Origin: Polaribacter sp. HaHaR_3_91
GTDB taxonomy: Bacteria > Bacteroidota > Bacteroidia > Flavobacteriales > Flavobacteriaceae
Length of the DNA stretch: 64,000 bases
Reading direction: 5' to 3'
Assembly: GCF_019278525.1 (NCBI RefSeq)
Contig: NZ_CP058986.1
Coordinates: 2,736,001 to 2,800,000 of the forward strand
Shown here: positions 18,679 through 28,741 of the stretch, piece after piece
How the letters are laid out: each line of letters begins with the position of its first letter
How positions within the stretch are numbered: position 1 is the first letter of the stretch
Translations under genes and position numbers: made by a program
The notes under the pieces: model-generated
What the model saw: only the letters and a program-made list of their open reading frames with translations
Databases searched by the model: none
Told to the model about the DNA's origin: nothing

Positions 18679-20775
18679 CTAACTAATATTAGACCAAATT
18701 TTAGAATTTTTAGACAATTCTAAATAGGCTGTTTTAATATTTTTATTTTCTGGTTTCGATAAATTACCATCTTCTTGCAAAATTGCAATTGCTGTATTTC
18801 TTGCAGCAACTAAAATTTTAGAATCTTTTACAACATCGGCAATTTTAAGGTTTAAAACACCACTTTGCTGGGTACCCATTAAATTTCCTGGGCCTCGCAA
18901 TTTTAAATCTACCTCAGCAATTTTAAATCCGTCTGTGGTATCTACCATGGTTTTTAAACGTGTTTTTCCTTCTTCGGATAGCTTATAACTAGACAATAAA
19001 ATACAGTAACTTTGGTCGGCACCTCTACCAACCCTTCCTCTTAATTGATGTAATTGTGAAAGCCCGAATCGTTCTGAACTCTCAATAATCATTACACTGG
19101 CATTAGGTACATTTACACCAACTTCTATTACAGTTGTTGCTACCATAATTTGTGTTTCTCCTTTTACGAAACGCTGCATTTCATGTTCTTTATCTGCAGG
19201 TTTCATTTTTCCATGAACAATACTTATTTGATATTTTGGTGTTGGAAAATCTCGAGAAATACTCTCATAACCATCCATTAAATCTTTATAATCCATGGCT
19301 TCAGATTCTTGAATTAACGGATAGACAATATACACTTGCCTTCCTTTTTCAATTTCATCACGCATAAATTTAAAAACCGACAATCTATTTTTATCAAATC
19401 GATGTACTGTTTTTACTTCCTTTCTTCCAGGAGGTAATTCATCTATTACAGAAATATCTAAATCTCCATATACAGACATTGCCAAAGTTCTTGGAATTGG
19501 TGTTGCCGTCATTACTAAAATATGGGGCGGCAAAGAATTTTTAGTCCACAATTTAGCCCTTTGTGCAACTCCAAATCGATGTTGCTCATCAATAATTGCA
19601 ATTCCTAGGTTTTTAAATTTCACTTTATCTTCTAACAAAGCGTGTGTTCCAATCAAAATATGTAAAGTTCCGTCTTCTAAATTCGCATGGATTTCTCTTC
19701 GTTTTTTTATTCTAACCGATCCTGTTAATAAATCGATATTAATATCCATGTCTTTCAACATCTCTGAAATAGCATGATAATGTTGGGTTGCCAAAATTTC
19801 TGTTGGCGCCATAATAGTTGCCTGAAAACCATTATCTATAGCTAAAAGCATGCTTAATAAAGCAACAATCGTTTTACCAGAACCAACATCTCCTTGTAAA
19901 AGACGATTCATATGCGCACCTGAAGCAACATCTTTTCTAATTTCCTTTAAAACTCTTTTTTGAGCGTTTGTTAAATCGAAAGGTAAATGATCTTTATAAA
20001 AAGTATTAAAATAATCACTTACGTTTTCAAAAACAAAGCCTTTTATTTTTGTTTTATTAATGAGTTTCTTTCTCAATAACTGCAACTGAATAAAAAATAA
20101 TTCTTCGAACTTTAAACGATTTTGGGCTTGAGCTAAGTTTTCTTGATTTTTAGGAAAATGTGCATTCAGCAAAGCATCACGCTTAGACATCAACTTAAAG
20201 TCATCTATTATTTCTTGTGATAATGTTTCTGTAAATACTTCAAAAAACTGCTGTAATACATACTGAACATAACTACGCATTAATTTATTTGAAACACCAG
20301 AGTTCACTAATCTTTCTGTTGATGGATATACAGGCTGCATTTTAGATTGCAACTTTTTCTTGTATTCCGTAACCAATTCTAACTCTGGGTGTGGAATACT
20401 AAAATTGCCGTTATAATGGTTCAACTTACCGTAAACCACATAGAGTTCATTAATTTTTAAAGAGTCTTTAATCCATTTTTGACCTTTAAACCAAACCAAT
20501 TCCATAGAACCTGTAGCGTCTTGAAAAGTTGCTACTAGCCTACTTCCTCTTTTTTGAGCTACCGATTTTACGCGTGTAATTTTCCCTACAATTTGTACTT
20601 CAGAAGAATTGGGCTGTAAATCTTTTATAGCATAAAAAGCTGTTTTATCTATATATCTAAAAGGAAAAAAGTTGAGTAAATCATTACATGTTTTTATACC
20701 TAATTCGGTGTACATAAGCGCTGCTCTCTGTACACTAATTCCTTTAATATATGTTATTGGATAGCTTAAATTCAA
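18679..20775 (-). CDS. recG: ATP-dependent DNA helicase RecG
   Basis: A 698-residue cytoplasmic helicase that remodels stalled forks and Holliday junctions. An N-terminal wedge/OB domain (about residues 60-150) is followed by a superfamily 2 motor: Walker A GDVGSGKT near 294, motif II DEQHRFG near 397, motif III MTATPIPRT, motif VI QLRGRVGRG. The C-terminal TRG-type segment (LRGPGNLMGTQQSG) is present. The start is a TTG at 20775, giving MNLSYPITYIKGISVQR as in other Bacteroidota RecG; the next Met (residue 22) would cut conserved sequence, and a near-perfect -7 box (TATTTTCG, minus strand 20795-20802) lies 20 bases upstream. Confidence 0.95.
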   Translation of the reverse strand: MNLSYPITYIKGISVQRAALMYTELGIKTCNDLLNFFPFRYIDKTAFYAIKDLQPNSSEVQIVGKITRVKSVAQKRGSRLVATFQDATGSMELVWFKGQKWIKDSLKINELYVVYGKLNHYNGNFSIPHPELELVTEYKKKLQSKMQPVYPSTERLVNSGVSNKLMRSYVQYVLQQFFEVFTETLSQEIIDDFKLMSKRDALLNAHFPKNQENLAQAQNRLKFEELFFIQLQLLRKKLINKTKIKGFVFENVSDYFNTFYKDHLPFDLTNAQKRVLKEIRKDVASGAHMNRLLQGDVGSGKTIVALLSMLLAIDNGFQATIMAPTEILATQHYHAISEMLKDMDINIDLLTGSVRIKKRREIHANLEDGTLHILIGTHALLEDKVKFKNLGIAIIDEQHRFGVAQRAKLWTKNSLPPHILVMTATPIPRTLAMSVYGDLDISVIDELPPGRKEVKTVHRFDKNRLSVFKFMRDEIEKGRQVYIVYPLIQESEAMDYKDLMDGYESISRDFPTPKYQISIVHGKMKPADKEHEMQRFVKGETQIMVATTVIEVGVNVPNASVMIIESSERFGLSQLHQLRGRVGRGADQSYCILLSSYKLSEEGKTRLKTMVDTTDGFKIAEVDLKLRGPGNLMGTQQSGVLNLKIADVVKDSKILVAARNTAIAILQEDGNLSKPENKNIKTAYLELSKNSKIWSNIS

Positions 20776-20993
20776 CTGATAGAAATATAAAAAACGAAAA
20801 TACAGAAATCTACAGGAATAAAAGAAAAAATAATACTTTTTGAAGGTTCTTGTATTTCACAACAAAAGCAATCGTTGATATTCTTACAAAAAAATAGCCC
20901 CATTGATTTTTGTAATAAAAACCAATAGAACTATTTAAACAAATAATTAATCCCAACGTTTGCTATTTACAAAACGTCATTTCTCCCCACTCA

Positions 20994-23900
20994 CTAATTT
21001 AATATAACTTTTTTAGAAATTTTTCCTTTTTCTGTTTCAACATTTATGATATAAATCGCTTCAGATAATTTATTTGTTTTTAACCTCTGTTGCGTAGTTG
21101 TTTGATCTAAATCTTTCCAAGAACCAATTGTTTGACCTAATAAATTAAATAGTTTTACGCTTTTCAGTTGAACATTATTCTCGTTATTAATAACGATTTC
21201 TTGCGTATCATTATCCATGAAAACAGTAATACTTTTGTTTAGTATTGCTATATCGTCTGCAACATCCAGAGTACTGTTTGTACTTTGTTGAAATGTTAAG
21301 AAAAAACGATCTGTATAACTTCCGCTTGAAAGGGTTAAAGAAAAACGACCATCACTAATTAAGTACGTCACATTTGTTAATTTATCTTTTATATAAACTT
21401 CTCTATCAATAGCTTCCCATTCATCAATACCTATAGTTACCCTTCCGTCATGAGCTAATGACAAGTATAAAGGAACTTCTAAATCATCGGAAATATTTTG
21501 TACTCCTGCAATAGCGTATTTACCTTCATCATTAGAGAATTTCCAATAAAAATCGGTTTCACCAACATCTAACATTGCTGCATCATACCCTTTTTCAATC
21601 TCAAAAGAATTACCATTTTTAAAAGAAATACCTATCTGTCTATGTAGTCCTAAACCTTCTTCATTTATATAATCCATCCCTAATTTAATAATAGCAAGTT
21701 TGCTTACCGCTTTTACACTTTCTTTTTTAGAATGAGTATCACTTTTAAAGAAAATGGACTCACTTCCTTCTTTCACATACTCTCTTTGACTATTATTAAA
21801 TTCGATTGAACCTCCATCTGAATCTCCTTCAACAAAGAACCCTTGCCCCATAGCAATATATGGCCCAGGTATTTGATATTCTCCAGTTCCAACTGATGGA
21901 GCCCCTTCATTTACAACACGTCCTTTTAAAGTAAACGCATCTAAATATAAACTTACAACAGTATTACTTGAGTATTTCACCTTTACAGTATCTCCTACTT
22001 TAACATCTGTAAGAGACTGAATCTCTAAATACATATCTGCACCTGAAGAAGCTAATTGAAGCTCTTGAATATCTCCTTGATTCACTTGAATACTTAATGA
22101 AATACCACCAACACTCTTATACTTTAAAATAAATTTATCTGCATCAATAGAACTCTCGAAAGAAACACCTTCATTATAGGCAGTTAGACGCGCACCACTA
22201 ACTCCTATATTAACAGGATCAGTATAAACTATTGCTCCGTTAAGGTGAACACAAGTTTCTGCTTCAACTAAACTTAAAACCGAGTCCGAACCATTATTAG
22301 AGGAAACCTGATTAGCAGCCAATCCCATAGAAATATTTCTAAGAGCATAACCTCCAACATAACCTCCATAATTATGCCCTGCAGTACCCCATCCACTTTG
22401 TTCAGCTGCATGTTCCCAGAAGTATAAATTACCAGTAATAGAACCTGTTCCACTTTCTGTATTGTCTTCTATAAACTTCTTTGCACTAATTGCTCCTGCA
22501 AAAGGATTCCCTACTAAATAAGATTCATCAGTTCCCACTGTTGTACTCATATCTCCATCTTTTGGAGTACCTACAAATGTATAATTTTGCTTTTGATCAG
22601 GTCCTTTAAAAATAAAACCATCCGTTTCAGAAATTGTTTGATTTTTGTACTTATGCTCCCAATTAGACCTATCTCCTGCTCCATTAGCATAGGTATACAC
22701 CCAGTAATCTGCTATAGATATAGGATCTGTACTCCATGTACCATTATAACCACCAATAAAAGTTATGTTTTTTGCAATATCAGTCGGTCCTTGACCAATT
22801 ACACCTCCATGACTTAAGACATTGCTACCGTCTTTTAGAACACTTTCTATGGTATAATTAGTTTCTCCAACAGTATTTACAGGAGAACTCATGTAATTAT
22901 ATCTATACATACTAGGTACCATAGATTTTTGATCTACCAATAATTTACCAGAACCTGTAATTTGTTTTACTCCATCATGTGTTTGTACCAGTTGTGCTTT
23001 ATTAGTATCATCTGTACTAACTAATCTAATTTCTCCGTCTAAAACAATGTTATTAGTTACAACTAATAAATGATCTGTAACACTAAACACAGTATTACTT
23101 TTAACTTCTAATTTACGAGCACTTAATTTCTCTATATGTTCGTAACTTTCCGAAACAACCACTTCTCTAGATCTATCTGGATAACCATTAGACCAATCTC
23201 CACTTATTCTATTTGTAAAACCAAATCTATGTAATCCTGGTTTTATGTTAGCCTCAATATTTGCAGAAGCAATCTCAGATAACAATGGATCATGAGCATG
23301 ACGTTCTATAGAAGCATCACTTTCTAAATCTGTATATGTAGTAATATCATCATTTATAAAAGCAATCCATTCTTTCGATTCAAAGTTTGTATTTGGTACA
23401 GATACAGAATCTATGCGCACATAACTTGTGCTATCTGCAATGTTTCTTATTACATCTGTTCTATTAACCCAAGCTTTATAATCAATGTCTTTTGTTAATA
23501 CAATAATATCATTTTCACCACTAAAGTCTGTAACGTCTGTATTTACATGCTCCGTTGCAGTAGATAATTTATTTGTAACAGACCCCATGGATATTAATAT
23601 AGACTTCCCTCCATCAATACTACTTGTATTAGCAAATGCAGCGGTTGGAGACAATGAGCCTGATGGATCTAATGTTCTGTCTTTATAGAAAGCAACATTA
23701 GCTGTATTTGGAGCAACTATATTATTAGGATCTATGTTTGTTATTTCTATCCAACGCTCTCCATCAGACTGAAATACTTGCGTTATCATTGCTGTTCCAC
23801 AGCCATTAATATTATTATTTAATGCATAAGTTAAATAATTGGAAGGATAAGTTGTAATTGCCCTTGCAGTATCATCTGTTTCTATACTTGCTACTAAACC

Positions 23901-26900
23901 GTTACTACCCACAGATTGACCAGAAGCTGCAATATCTAAAATAGCATTATCTGTAGGTTCGCTAATATTCGCTGAAGCATCTGTTCCGTTTCCATTAGTT
24001 ACATTTGTTGTCTTTAATACACCAGGTACTCCTGCCTCCATAACATCTGGACAACCATCTCCGTCTGAATCTAAATCTAAACTATTAATAATACCATCAT
24101 TATCTTCATCATTAAATTCTGCTGGACATTGTAAAACACTAAAAACAATATTATCTACCCCAACATCATTACCTGCACCACCATTGGGTTGGTCATTATA
24201 AATTACAATATCTACTTCATCAGTAGTACCTGTAAAATCTAAGTTTACTCTTACCCAAGTATCATTATTAGTAACCCCCAATGAACTTGAAGAAACCGTT
24301 TGTAAAACGTTTCCACTTGTATCTTGTACTTCTAATCTGAATATAGGAGCATCTGCACAACCATTACATAAACCCGCCATATCTAATCGAAATCTATAAT
24401 CTGCCCCAATAATTAAATTATTCAATCTATGACGATAAAACTCAGTGTTACCTGTATTTATCATATTAATGGATAAGTATCTACCACTTGTAGAACCACC
24501 TGCAGGTCCTGTAAACTCATCTATATTTGCATCTATATCTCCAATTTGATCTGTACGGTTGTAAGCAGGTAAACCAGGAGCGTTAGAAGAAACAATAGCA
24601 TAAGAACCATCTGGTATGGCACCATTAGTATCATAAAGATGATTTTCTACATACGGATTACTTGATCTTCCTGTACCCGTACCAAAATCTTCACTATACA
24701 ATTCGACAATTTCAACCTTATCTTCAATAGGACAATTACCGTTTTCTATAATATCTATAATACCATCGTTATCATCATCAATATCTAAACTATCATCAAT
24801 ACCATCATTATCTGTATCTATTAAACAAGTAGCAAAACTTCCTTCTGTAGCTCCTCTTGTATCTACGAAAGCGCCATAAACCTTAATTTCATTATCTAAA
24901 GCTACACCTACCAATGTGGAAGCTGAAATTTTTATTCCAGAATAAGCCTGTGTCGTTTTAAAGCCAAGATTAAGATCACCAGAACCTGATACTCCAATAA
25001 TATTTGTCAATAAATCTAACCCTATTAAATTACCAACGGTACTAGACTCTAACTCTGCCCCACTAGAACTTAAAGTAGTAATAGTTAAACTGTTTTGTAA
25101 AATACTTAAACTAATTAAAGCATCATCATAGTTGATTGAGAAACCAGCATATGATCCAGCAGGGAAACTATTCGTTGCATCTCTTACAGTTAAACTAGCA
25201 GAGCCTCCGACACTTGCTAAAACATTAATTGTTGCATAATCTGTATCGTCACTTGTTATTACATTACCTGCATTAACAACACTACAACCTACACATGCTA
25301 ATCCCGAAACACCTGTCTGTTGAAAATCTATATAGGTTGAAAATGTTGGAGAACTTAAATTGTAAGACGTATTACATTCTAACGTTGTACTGCACATTTT
25401 TTGAATGACACTATTATATATTTTAATGGTACCTAAATCTACAGCAGCGACTGGTGCTGCAAACTTAATTCTTACCTCATCAAAAATTCCCGTAGCAGGA
25501 AAACCAATAGTCTGCTTGTTTTCTGCAGCTAACAAAGGCGCACCTACCAAAAGAGTACCTCCTGACTTAGACTCTACCAAAGTTCCATTTAGATAAGTAG
25601 AAATAGTAGTATTACTTAATACATCTATTGCCACTAGTGATTCTGACTCTATTACAAAACCCACATAATAAGGATTCGTTGTTGTAGCTGCATAATTGTC
25701 TAAAACATCATAAACACCTATTTCTAAAGCTCCTAAAACATCTATATTTAAACCTAATTCTGCATAGTCATCTGTATCTGAATTTATAATATTATCTAAG
25801 CCATCAATACTAATACCCGCACTTACTAAACCTGTATCTCCAGGATTATAAACCTCTACAGGATAAGTGGTATTTGTCCACGCTACTTGTTCATTACAAG
25901 TTAAAGCCGCTGCCGAACAGTATTCTTTTATAATAGGATAATTTACTTGAACCTCTCCTAAAGTAACACCAGCAGGCTTAGAAACAGTAATTCTAATTTC
26001 ATCATAACTTAAAGTAGTTATAAACCCTCTATTTTGTGACGCAGCACCTAAAAGTGGTGCATTTATAAGATTGGTGTTTCCAACACTTGTTTCTCGTATT
26101 CCATCATTTAAATAAGTGGTAATTATAATATTATCTAAAACACCTACATCTAATAAGTTGGCTAAAGTCACATTAAAACCAGCATACGTACCTGCCGCAA
26201 AAGGAGTAGTTACACTTGTTACATAATCTGGCTGTTTTTTTACTGATAAAAAAGAAGAAGCAGCAACACTAACACCTATTGCTCCTGCATTTAAAGTAGC
26301 ATGATTATTTTTATCTGAATCAATTACATAATCTGCATTTGCTACAACATCACCTAAACTAAGATTAAGTCCTGTAACCCCCACTTCATCTATTGCCATA
26401 GGATAATCAGGCCCTGCAATTACTTTCTCTTCATTACAATCAAGTGTTGTAGTTTCTTCTTTATAAATTTTTACAAATGGATAATTAACCGTTAAACCTC
26501 CAAGAACACCACTAATGGTAATAGTCATTTTATTAAAATCTCCTGGTGCTACAAAACCAATATTTACCTTAGATGCACCAAGTCCTATAATTGAAGATAG
26601 TAAATCACTAGAAGGAGTAAAATCACCTCCTACTTGAGTATTACCATTGAATAACTTAATAGTAATTGTACTTAAAACATCTAATCCTGTACCAATATTA
26701 AAACCTGCATAAGTTCCTGCAGGAAAATCCCCTAATGCAGAAGGAGCTGTAATTGTTAATGAAGAACTAGGGTTTAACACTGCTACAGTAGTCGTTGATG
26801 TAGAATTTGTAGTTATATTATTATCCACCGCATTTGCTCCATCTCCAGACCATGCATCAGAAGTACATAACAGACCTGCAAGTCCAAGATCAATACATGA

Positions 26901-27140
26901 ATTAGAACCATCTGCAATAACTCCATCAAAATAAGTAAGATCATTAACCAAGGGTACAATTTGGTTTTTGGGTAAATCTGCAAGGGTATTTACTGCAAGT
27001 AATTTTGTTGGTGAAATTTTTGTTGTTTTTGTCTTAGGCGGACCTTCAAGACCATTTGCCTTATCATTCGTAGCATAAATATTTATTATACTTAAAACGA
27101 ACAATAGGGTGAACCATTTTTGAGTTGTTGTTGTTTTCAT
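20994..27140 (-). CDS. giant T9SS-secreted surface protein, 2048 residues
   Basis: Signal peptide at residues 1-24 (WFTLLFVLSIINIYA). Four divergent repeats of about 180 residues fill residues 60-760, each with a Cys-rich entry (LDCNE, LTCNE, LECNT) and a PAGTYAGF-type motif. Calcium-binding thrombospondin type 3-like repeats (DTDNDGIDD ... DDDNDGI) lie near 773-800 and again near 1010-1035, around a galactose-binding-like domain (about 813-985). A lamin-tail-like block (MITQVFQSDGERWIEI) starts near 1116. The shared C-terminal module (about 1300-1960) contains a nested CBM6/35-like domain (about 1626-1740). The last 80 residues are a type A T9SS sorting domain. Likely an adhesin or polysaccharide-binding protein; ligand unknown. 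Confidence 0.85.
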   Translation of the reverse strand: MKTTTTQKWFTLLFVLSIINIYATNDKANGLEGPPKTKTTKISPTKLLAVNTLADLPKNQIVPLVNDLTYFDGVIADGSNSCIDLGLAGLLCTSDAWSGDGANAVDNNITTNSTSTTTVAVLNPSSSLTITAPSALGDFPAGTYAGFNIGTGLDVLSTITIKLFNGNTQVGGDFTPSSDLLSSIIGLGASKVNIGFVAPGDFNKMTITISGVLGGLTVNYPFVKIYKEETTTLDCNEEKVIAGPDYPMAIDEVGVTGLNLSLGDVVANADYVIDSDKNNHATLNAGAIGVSVAASSFLSVKKQPDYVTSVTTPFAAGTYAGFNVTLANLLDVGVLDNIIITTYLNDGIRETSVGNTNLINAPLLGAASQNRGFITTLSYDEIRITVSKPAGVTLGEVQVNYPIIKEYCSAAALTCNEQVAWTNTTYPVEVYNPGDTGLVSAGISIDGLDNIINSDTDDYAELGLNIDVLGALEIGVYDVLDNYAATTTNPYYVGFVIESESLVAIDVLSNTTISTYLNGTLVESKSGGTLLVGAPLLAAENKQTIGFPATGIFDEVRIKFAAPVAAVDLGTIKIYNSVIQKMCSTTLECNTSYNLSSPTFSTYIDFQQTGVSGLACVGCSVVNAGNVITSDDTDYATINVLASVGGSASLTVRDATNSFPAGSYAGFSINYDDALISLSILQNSLTITTLSSSGAELESSTVGNLIGLDLLTNIIGVSGSGDLNLGFKTTQAYSGIKISASTLVGVALDNEIKVYGAFVDTRGATEGSFATCLIDTDNDGIDDSLDIDDDNDGIIDIIENGNCPIEDKVEIVELYSEDFGTGTGRSSNPYVENHLYDTNGAIPDGSYAIVSSNAPGLPAYNRTDQIGDIDANIDEFTGPAGGSTSGRYLSINMINTGNTEFYRHRLNNLIIGADYRFRLDMAGLCNGCADAPIFRLEVQDTSGNVLQTVSSSSLGVTNNDTWVRVNLDFTGTTDEVDIVIYNDQPNGGAGNDVGVDNIVFSVLQCPAEFNDEDNDGIINSLDLDSDGDGCPDVMEAGVPGVLKTTNVTNGNGTDASANISEPTDNAILDIAASGQSVGSNGLVASIETDDTARAITTYPSNYLTYALNNNINGCGTAMITQVFQSDGERWIEITNIDPNNIVAPNTANVAFYKDRTLDPSGSLSPTAAFANTSSIDGGKSILISMGSVTNKLSTATEHVNTDVTDFSGENDIIVLTKDIDYKAWVNRTDVIRNIADSTSYVRIDSVSVPNTNFESKEWIAFINDDITTYTDLESDASIERHAHDPLLSEIASANIEANIKPGLHRFGFTNRISGDWSNGYPDRSREVVVSESYEHIEKLSARKLEVKSNTVFSVTDHLLVVTNNIVLDGEIRLVSTDDTNKAQLVQTHDGVKQITGSGKLLVDQKSMVPSMYRYNYMSSPVNTVGETNYTIESVLKDGSNVLSHGGVIGQGPTDIAKNITFIGGYNGTWSTDPISIADYWVYTYANGAGDRSNWEHKYKNQTISETDGFIFKGPDQKQNYTFVGTPKDGDMSTTVGTDESYLVGNPFAGAISAKKFIEDNTESGTGSITGNLYFWEHAAEQSGWGTAGHNYGGYVGGYALRNISMGLAANQVSSNNGSDSVLSLVEAETCVHLNGAIVYTDPVNIGVSGARLTAYNEGVSFESSIDADKFILKYKSVGGISLSIQVNQGDIQELQLASSGADMYLEIQSLTDVKVGDTVKVKYSSNTVVSLYLDAFTLKGRVVNEGAPSVGTGEYQIPGPYIAMGQGFFVEGDSDGGSIEFNNSQREYVKEGSESIFFKSDTHSKKESVKAVSKLAIIKLGMDYINEEGLGLHRQIGISFKNGNSFEIEKGYDAAMLDVGETDFYWKFSNDEGKYAIAGVQNISDDLEVPLYLSLAHDGRVTIGIDEWEAIDREVYIKDKLTNVTYLISDGRFSLTLSSGSYTDRFFLTFQQSTNSTLDVADDIAILNKSITVFMDNDTQEIVINNENNVQLKSVKLFNLLGQTIGSWKDLDQTTTQQRLKTNKLSEAIYIINVETEKGKISKKVILN

Positions 27141-27189
27141 TTTTCGGGGAATTAAAAAATTTATAAACTTTTTGTATGCTATTCTTCTA

Positions 27190-27232
27190 GGATAAAATTA
27201 TATATATAATCTTATCCTCAGAATAATTATTC
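27190..27232. promoter_or_regulatory. two adjacent palindromes upstream of the 2048-residue protein gene
   Basis: 27190-27217 is a 28-base palindrome (GGATAA-A-TTATATATATAA-T-C-TTATCC, one mismatched pair). 27221-27232 is a perfect 12-base palindrome, GAATAATTATTC. They lie 50-92 bases before the start codon, where an operator or a 5' mRNA hairpin would sit. Confidence 0.45.
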
Positions 27233-27318
27233 TAAACATTGTGTTTGTTATGAATTTTAATAAAATAATAAATAGGGTAATTTTTTACAGGACTATACTA
27301 TACCTAGTCAATTACCTA

Positions 27319-27597
27319 TTACGCTACCCTTAGATTTCTACGCTTTGTCTTATCAACTTGCAATAGACGGTATTTGCTATTCACCTTGATAACCATATTA
27401 AAACAAGTATGATTATTCATTAAAGTTACTACTTGGTTCTCCGGAGGTTTACCAATAGTATCAACAATAAGTATTGTTTTAGTAGCTGTAGACTTGTTAG
27501 TAAGTCTTTTCACCTCCTTATTATTCTCTGCAGAAGTATTTAAAATACTTAGAACGAATAAAAGAGTGAACCATTTTTGAGTTGTTTTTCTTTTCAT
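27319..27597 (-). pseudogene. N-terminal remnant of a paralogue of the 2048-residue T9SS protein
   Basis: The 92-residue frame opens MKRKTTQKWFTLLFVLSILN, nearly the signal peptide of the neighbouring giant (MKTTTTQKWFTLLFVLSIIN). Its ENQVVTLMNNHTCFNMVIKVNS aligns with the giant's NQIVPLVNDLTYF region. It stops there with an unrelated basic tail (RLLQVDKTKRRNLRVA). The leader is duplicated too: both genes have TTTTTTAAT followed by C4-5 and GAAAAA directly before ATG. The body of the gene has been lost, leaving a signal peptide and about 45 mature residues. It could still be expressed as a short secreted peptide, but remnant is the simpler reading. Confidence 0.7.
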
Positions 27598-28518
27598 TTT
27601 TTCGGGGGATTAAAAAATTCATAAACTTATTTATATCATTACTTAAGGTTAAAAATACAATTCTTACCTAAAATAACTACACAATGATGTTTGTCCCTAT
27701 TTTAGTAAAATAACATAGCAATTATCTTAAATCTAATTTATATAAAACTCTAAAAACTAATTTAGTAGATTTTATTAGACATATCAATAATATAGTTTTT
27801 TATTGATAAAAACAAACTTTTACTTATTAAATATCTAATATTTTACCAAAAAACACAAACATAACCTTAGCGATACATTAAATAAACAAGCAATTATGCA
27901 AAAGAGTATTCCCTACCCTTTTTCAAACTTTTCTACAGGTAAAAAATAAGACTAAAATATCAAGTAGTAACTTTAAACTAGTGAAAATTTTCACTGTTTT
28001 TTATTTCCTCTATTTTTATGAACTCTATTTTAAGAAACAGAAATAACAATTGTCTCATTCAAATTATAAGAGAAATTTAATACAAAACAGAACCTAATAA
28101 TTATACTGTAAGTTATAAATATTAAATTAAGTTATGAAGCCTGAAATGTCACTCATAAATTTATGTTGCATCTTTTTTATATCCTTAATTTGTAAAATAT
28201 AGCACTTCAAATCAAAATAATTGTAATAAATACAGTTTCACGCGACTCAGAAAAAACAAACCAAAAGCTAAAAAAAGACTGTGCTTATTTAAATAATTTC
28301 AACTAAAAAAAGGTACCATTTTTTCTTTTTAAATACCCTCAAAGAACAATTTTAATAATTAATTTTAAAATAAATTGAGTCCTACATTTTACAAATAAAC
28401 ACAATAAAATTACCAATATCTATAAGAAAACATCGAGTGAGTAGTAAGTGCGTAGTGATATTGAAGAGGTTTGAAGAAAATACTTTTTTAAATTAATTTC
28501 TATTTAAATTACTATATA
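27598..28518. other. AT-rich intergenic region between divergent giant genes
   Basis: About 0.9 kb without a supportable gene. It holds the duplicated leader of the 27319 remnant at its left end. The remainder is AT-rich with stops in all frames; I see no tRNA, no repeat array and no recognisable protein remnant. Confidence 0.6.
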
Positions 28519-28526
28519 TAATTTTG
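28519..28526 (+). promoter_or_regulatory. candidate -7 promoter box for the 4090-residue gene
   Basis: TAATTTTG is a full TAnnTTTG match. It would give a leader of about 210 bases that includes a C5 tract (28574-28578) and a short hairpin ACACC/GGTGT at 28588-28605. Confidence 0.45.
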
Positions 28527-28741
28527 CTTTACTATTTAATAATGTAGATAGAAAGGTCCCCACAAAATATTTTCCCCCAAAAAAAACACACCTTTAAAAT
28601 GGTGTAAAAACAGCTACGAAAAAAATATCCATATTCATCATTAATTTGGTTATGATTTTACGTGCTAAAATAAATTTCTGTTCATGGTTTTAAATTATGA
28701 ACAATAAAAACTGATCAAGAAAAAAAAGAATTTTAAAAATT

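Noticed and set aside
20884-20915. Inverted TTACAAAAA/TTTTTGTAA downstream of the 2048-residue gene as its terminator
   Set aside because: The stem is A/T only and no clear T run follows on the minus strand; too weak to list as a feature.
28430-28480. GC-richer patch in the long intergenic region as a possible small RNA
   Set aside because: No promoter and terminator pair or stable stem could be seen around it; composition alone is not enough.
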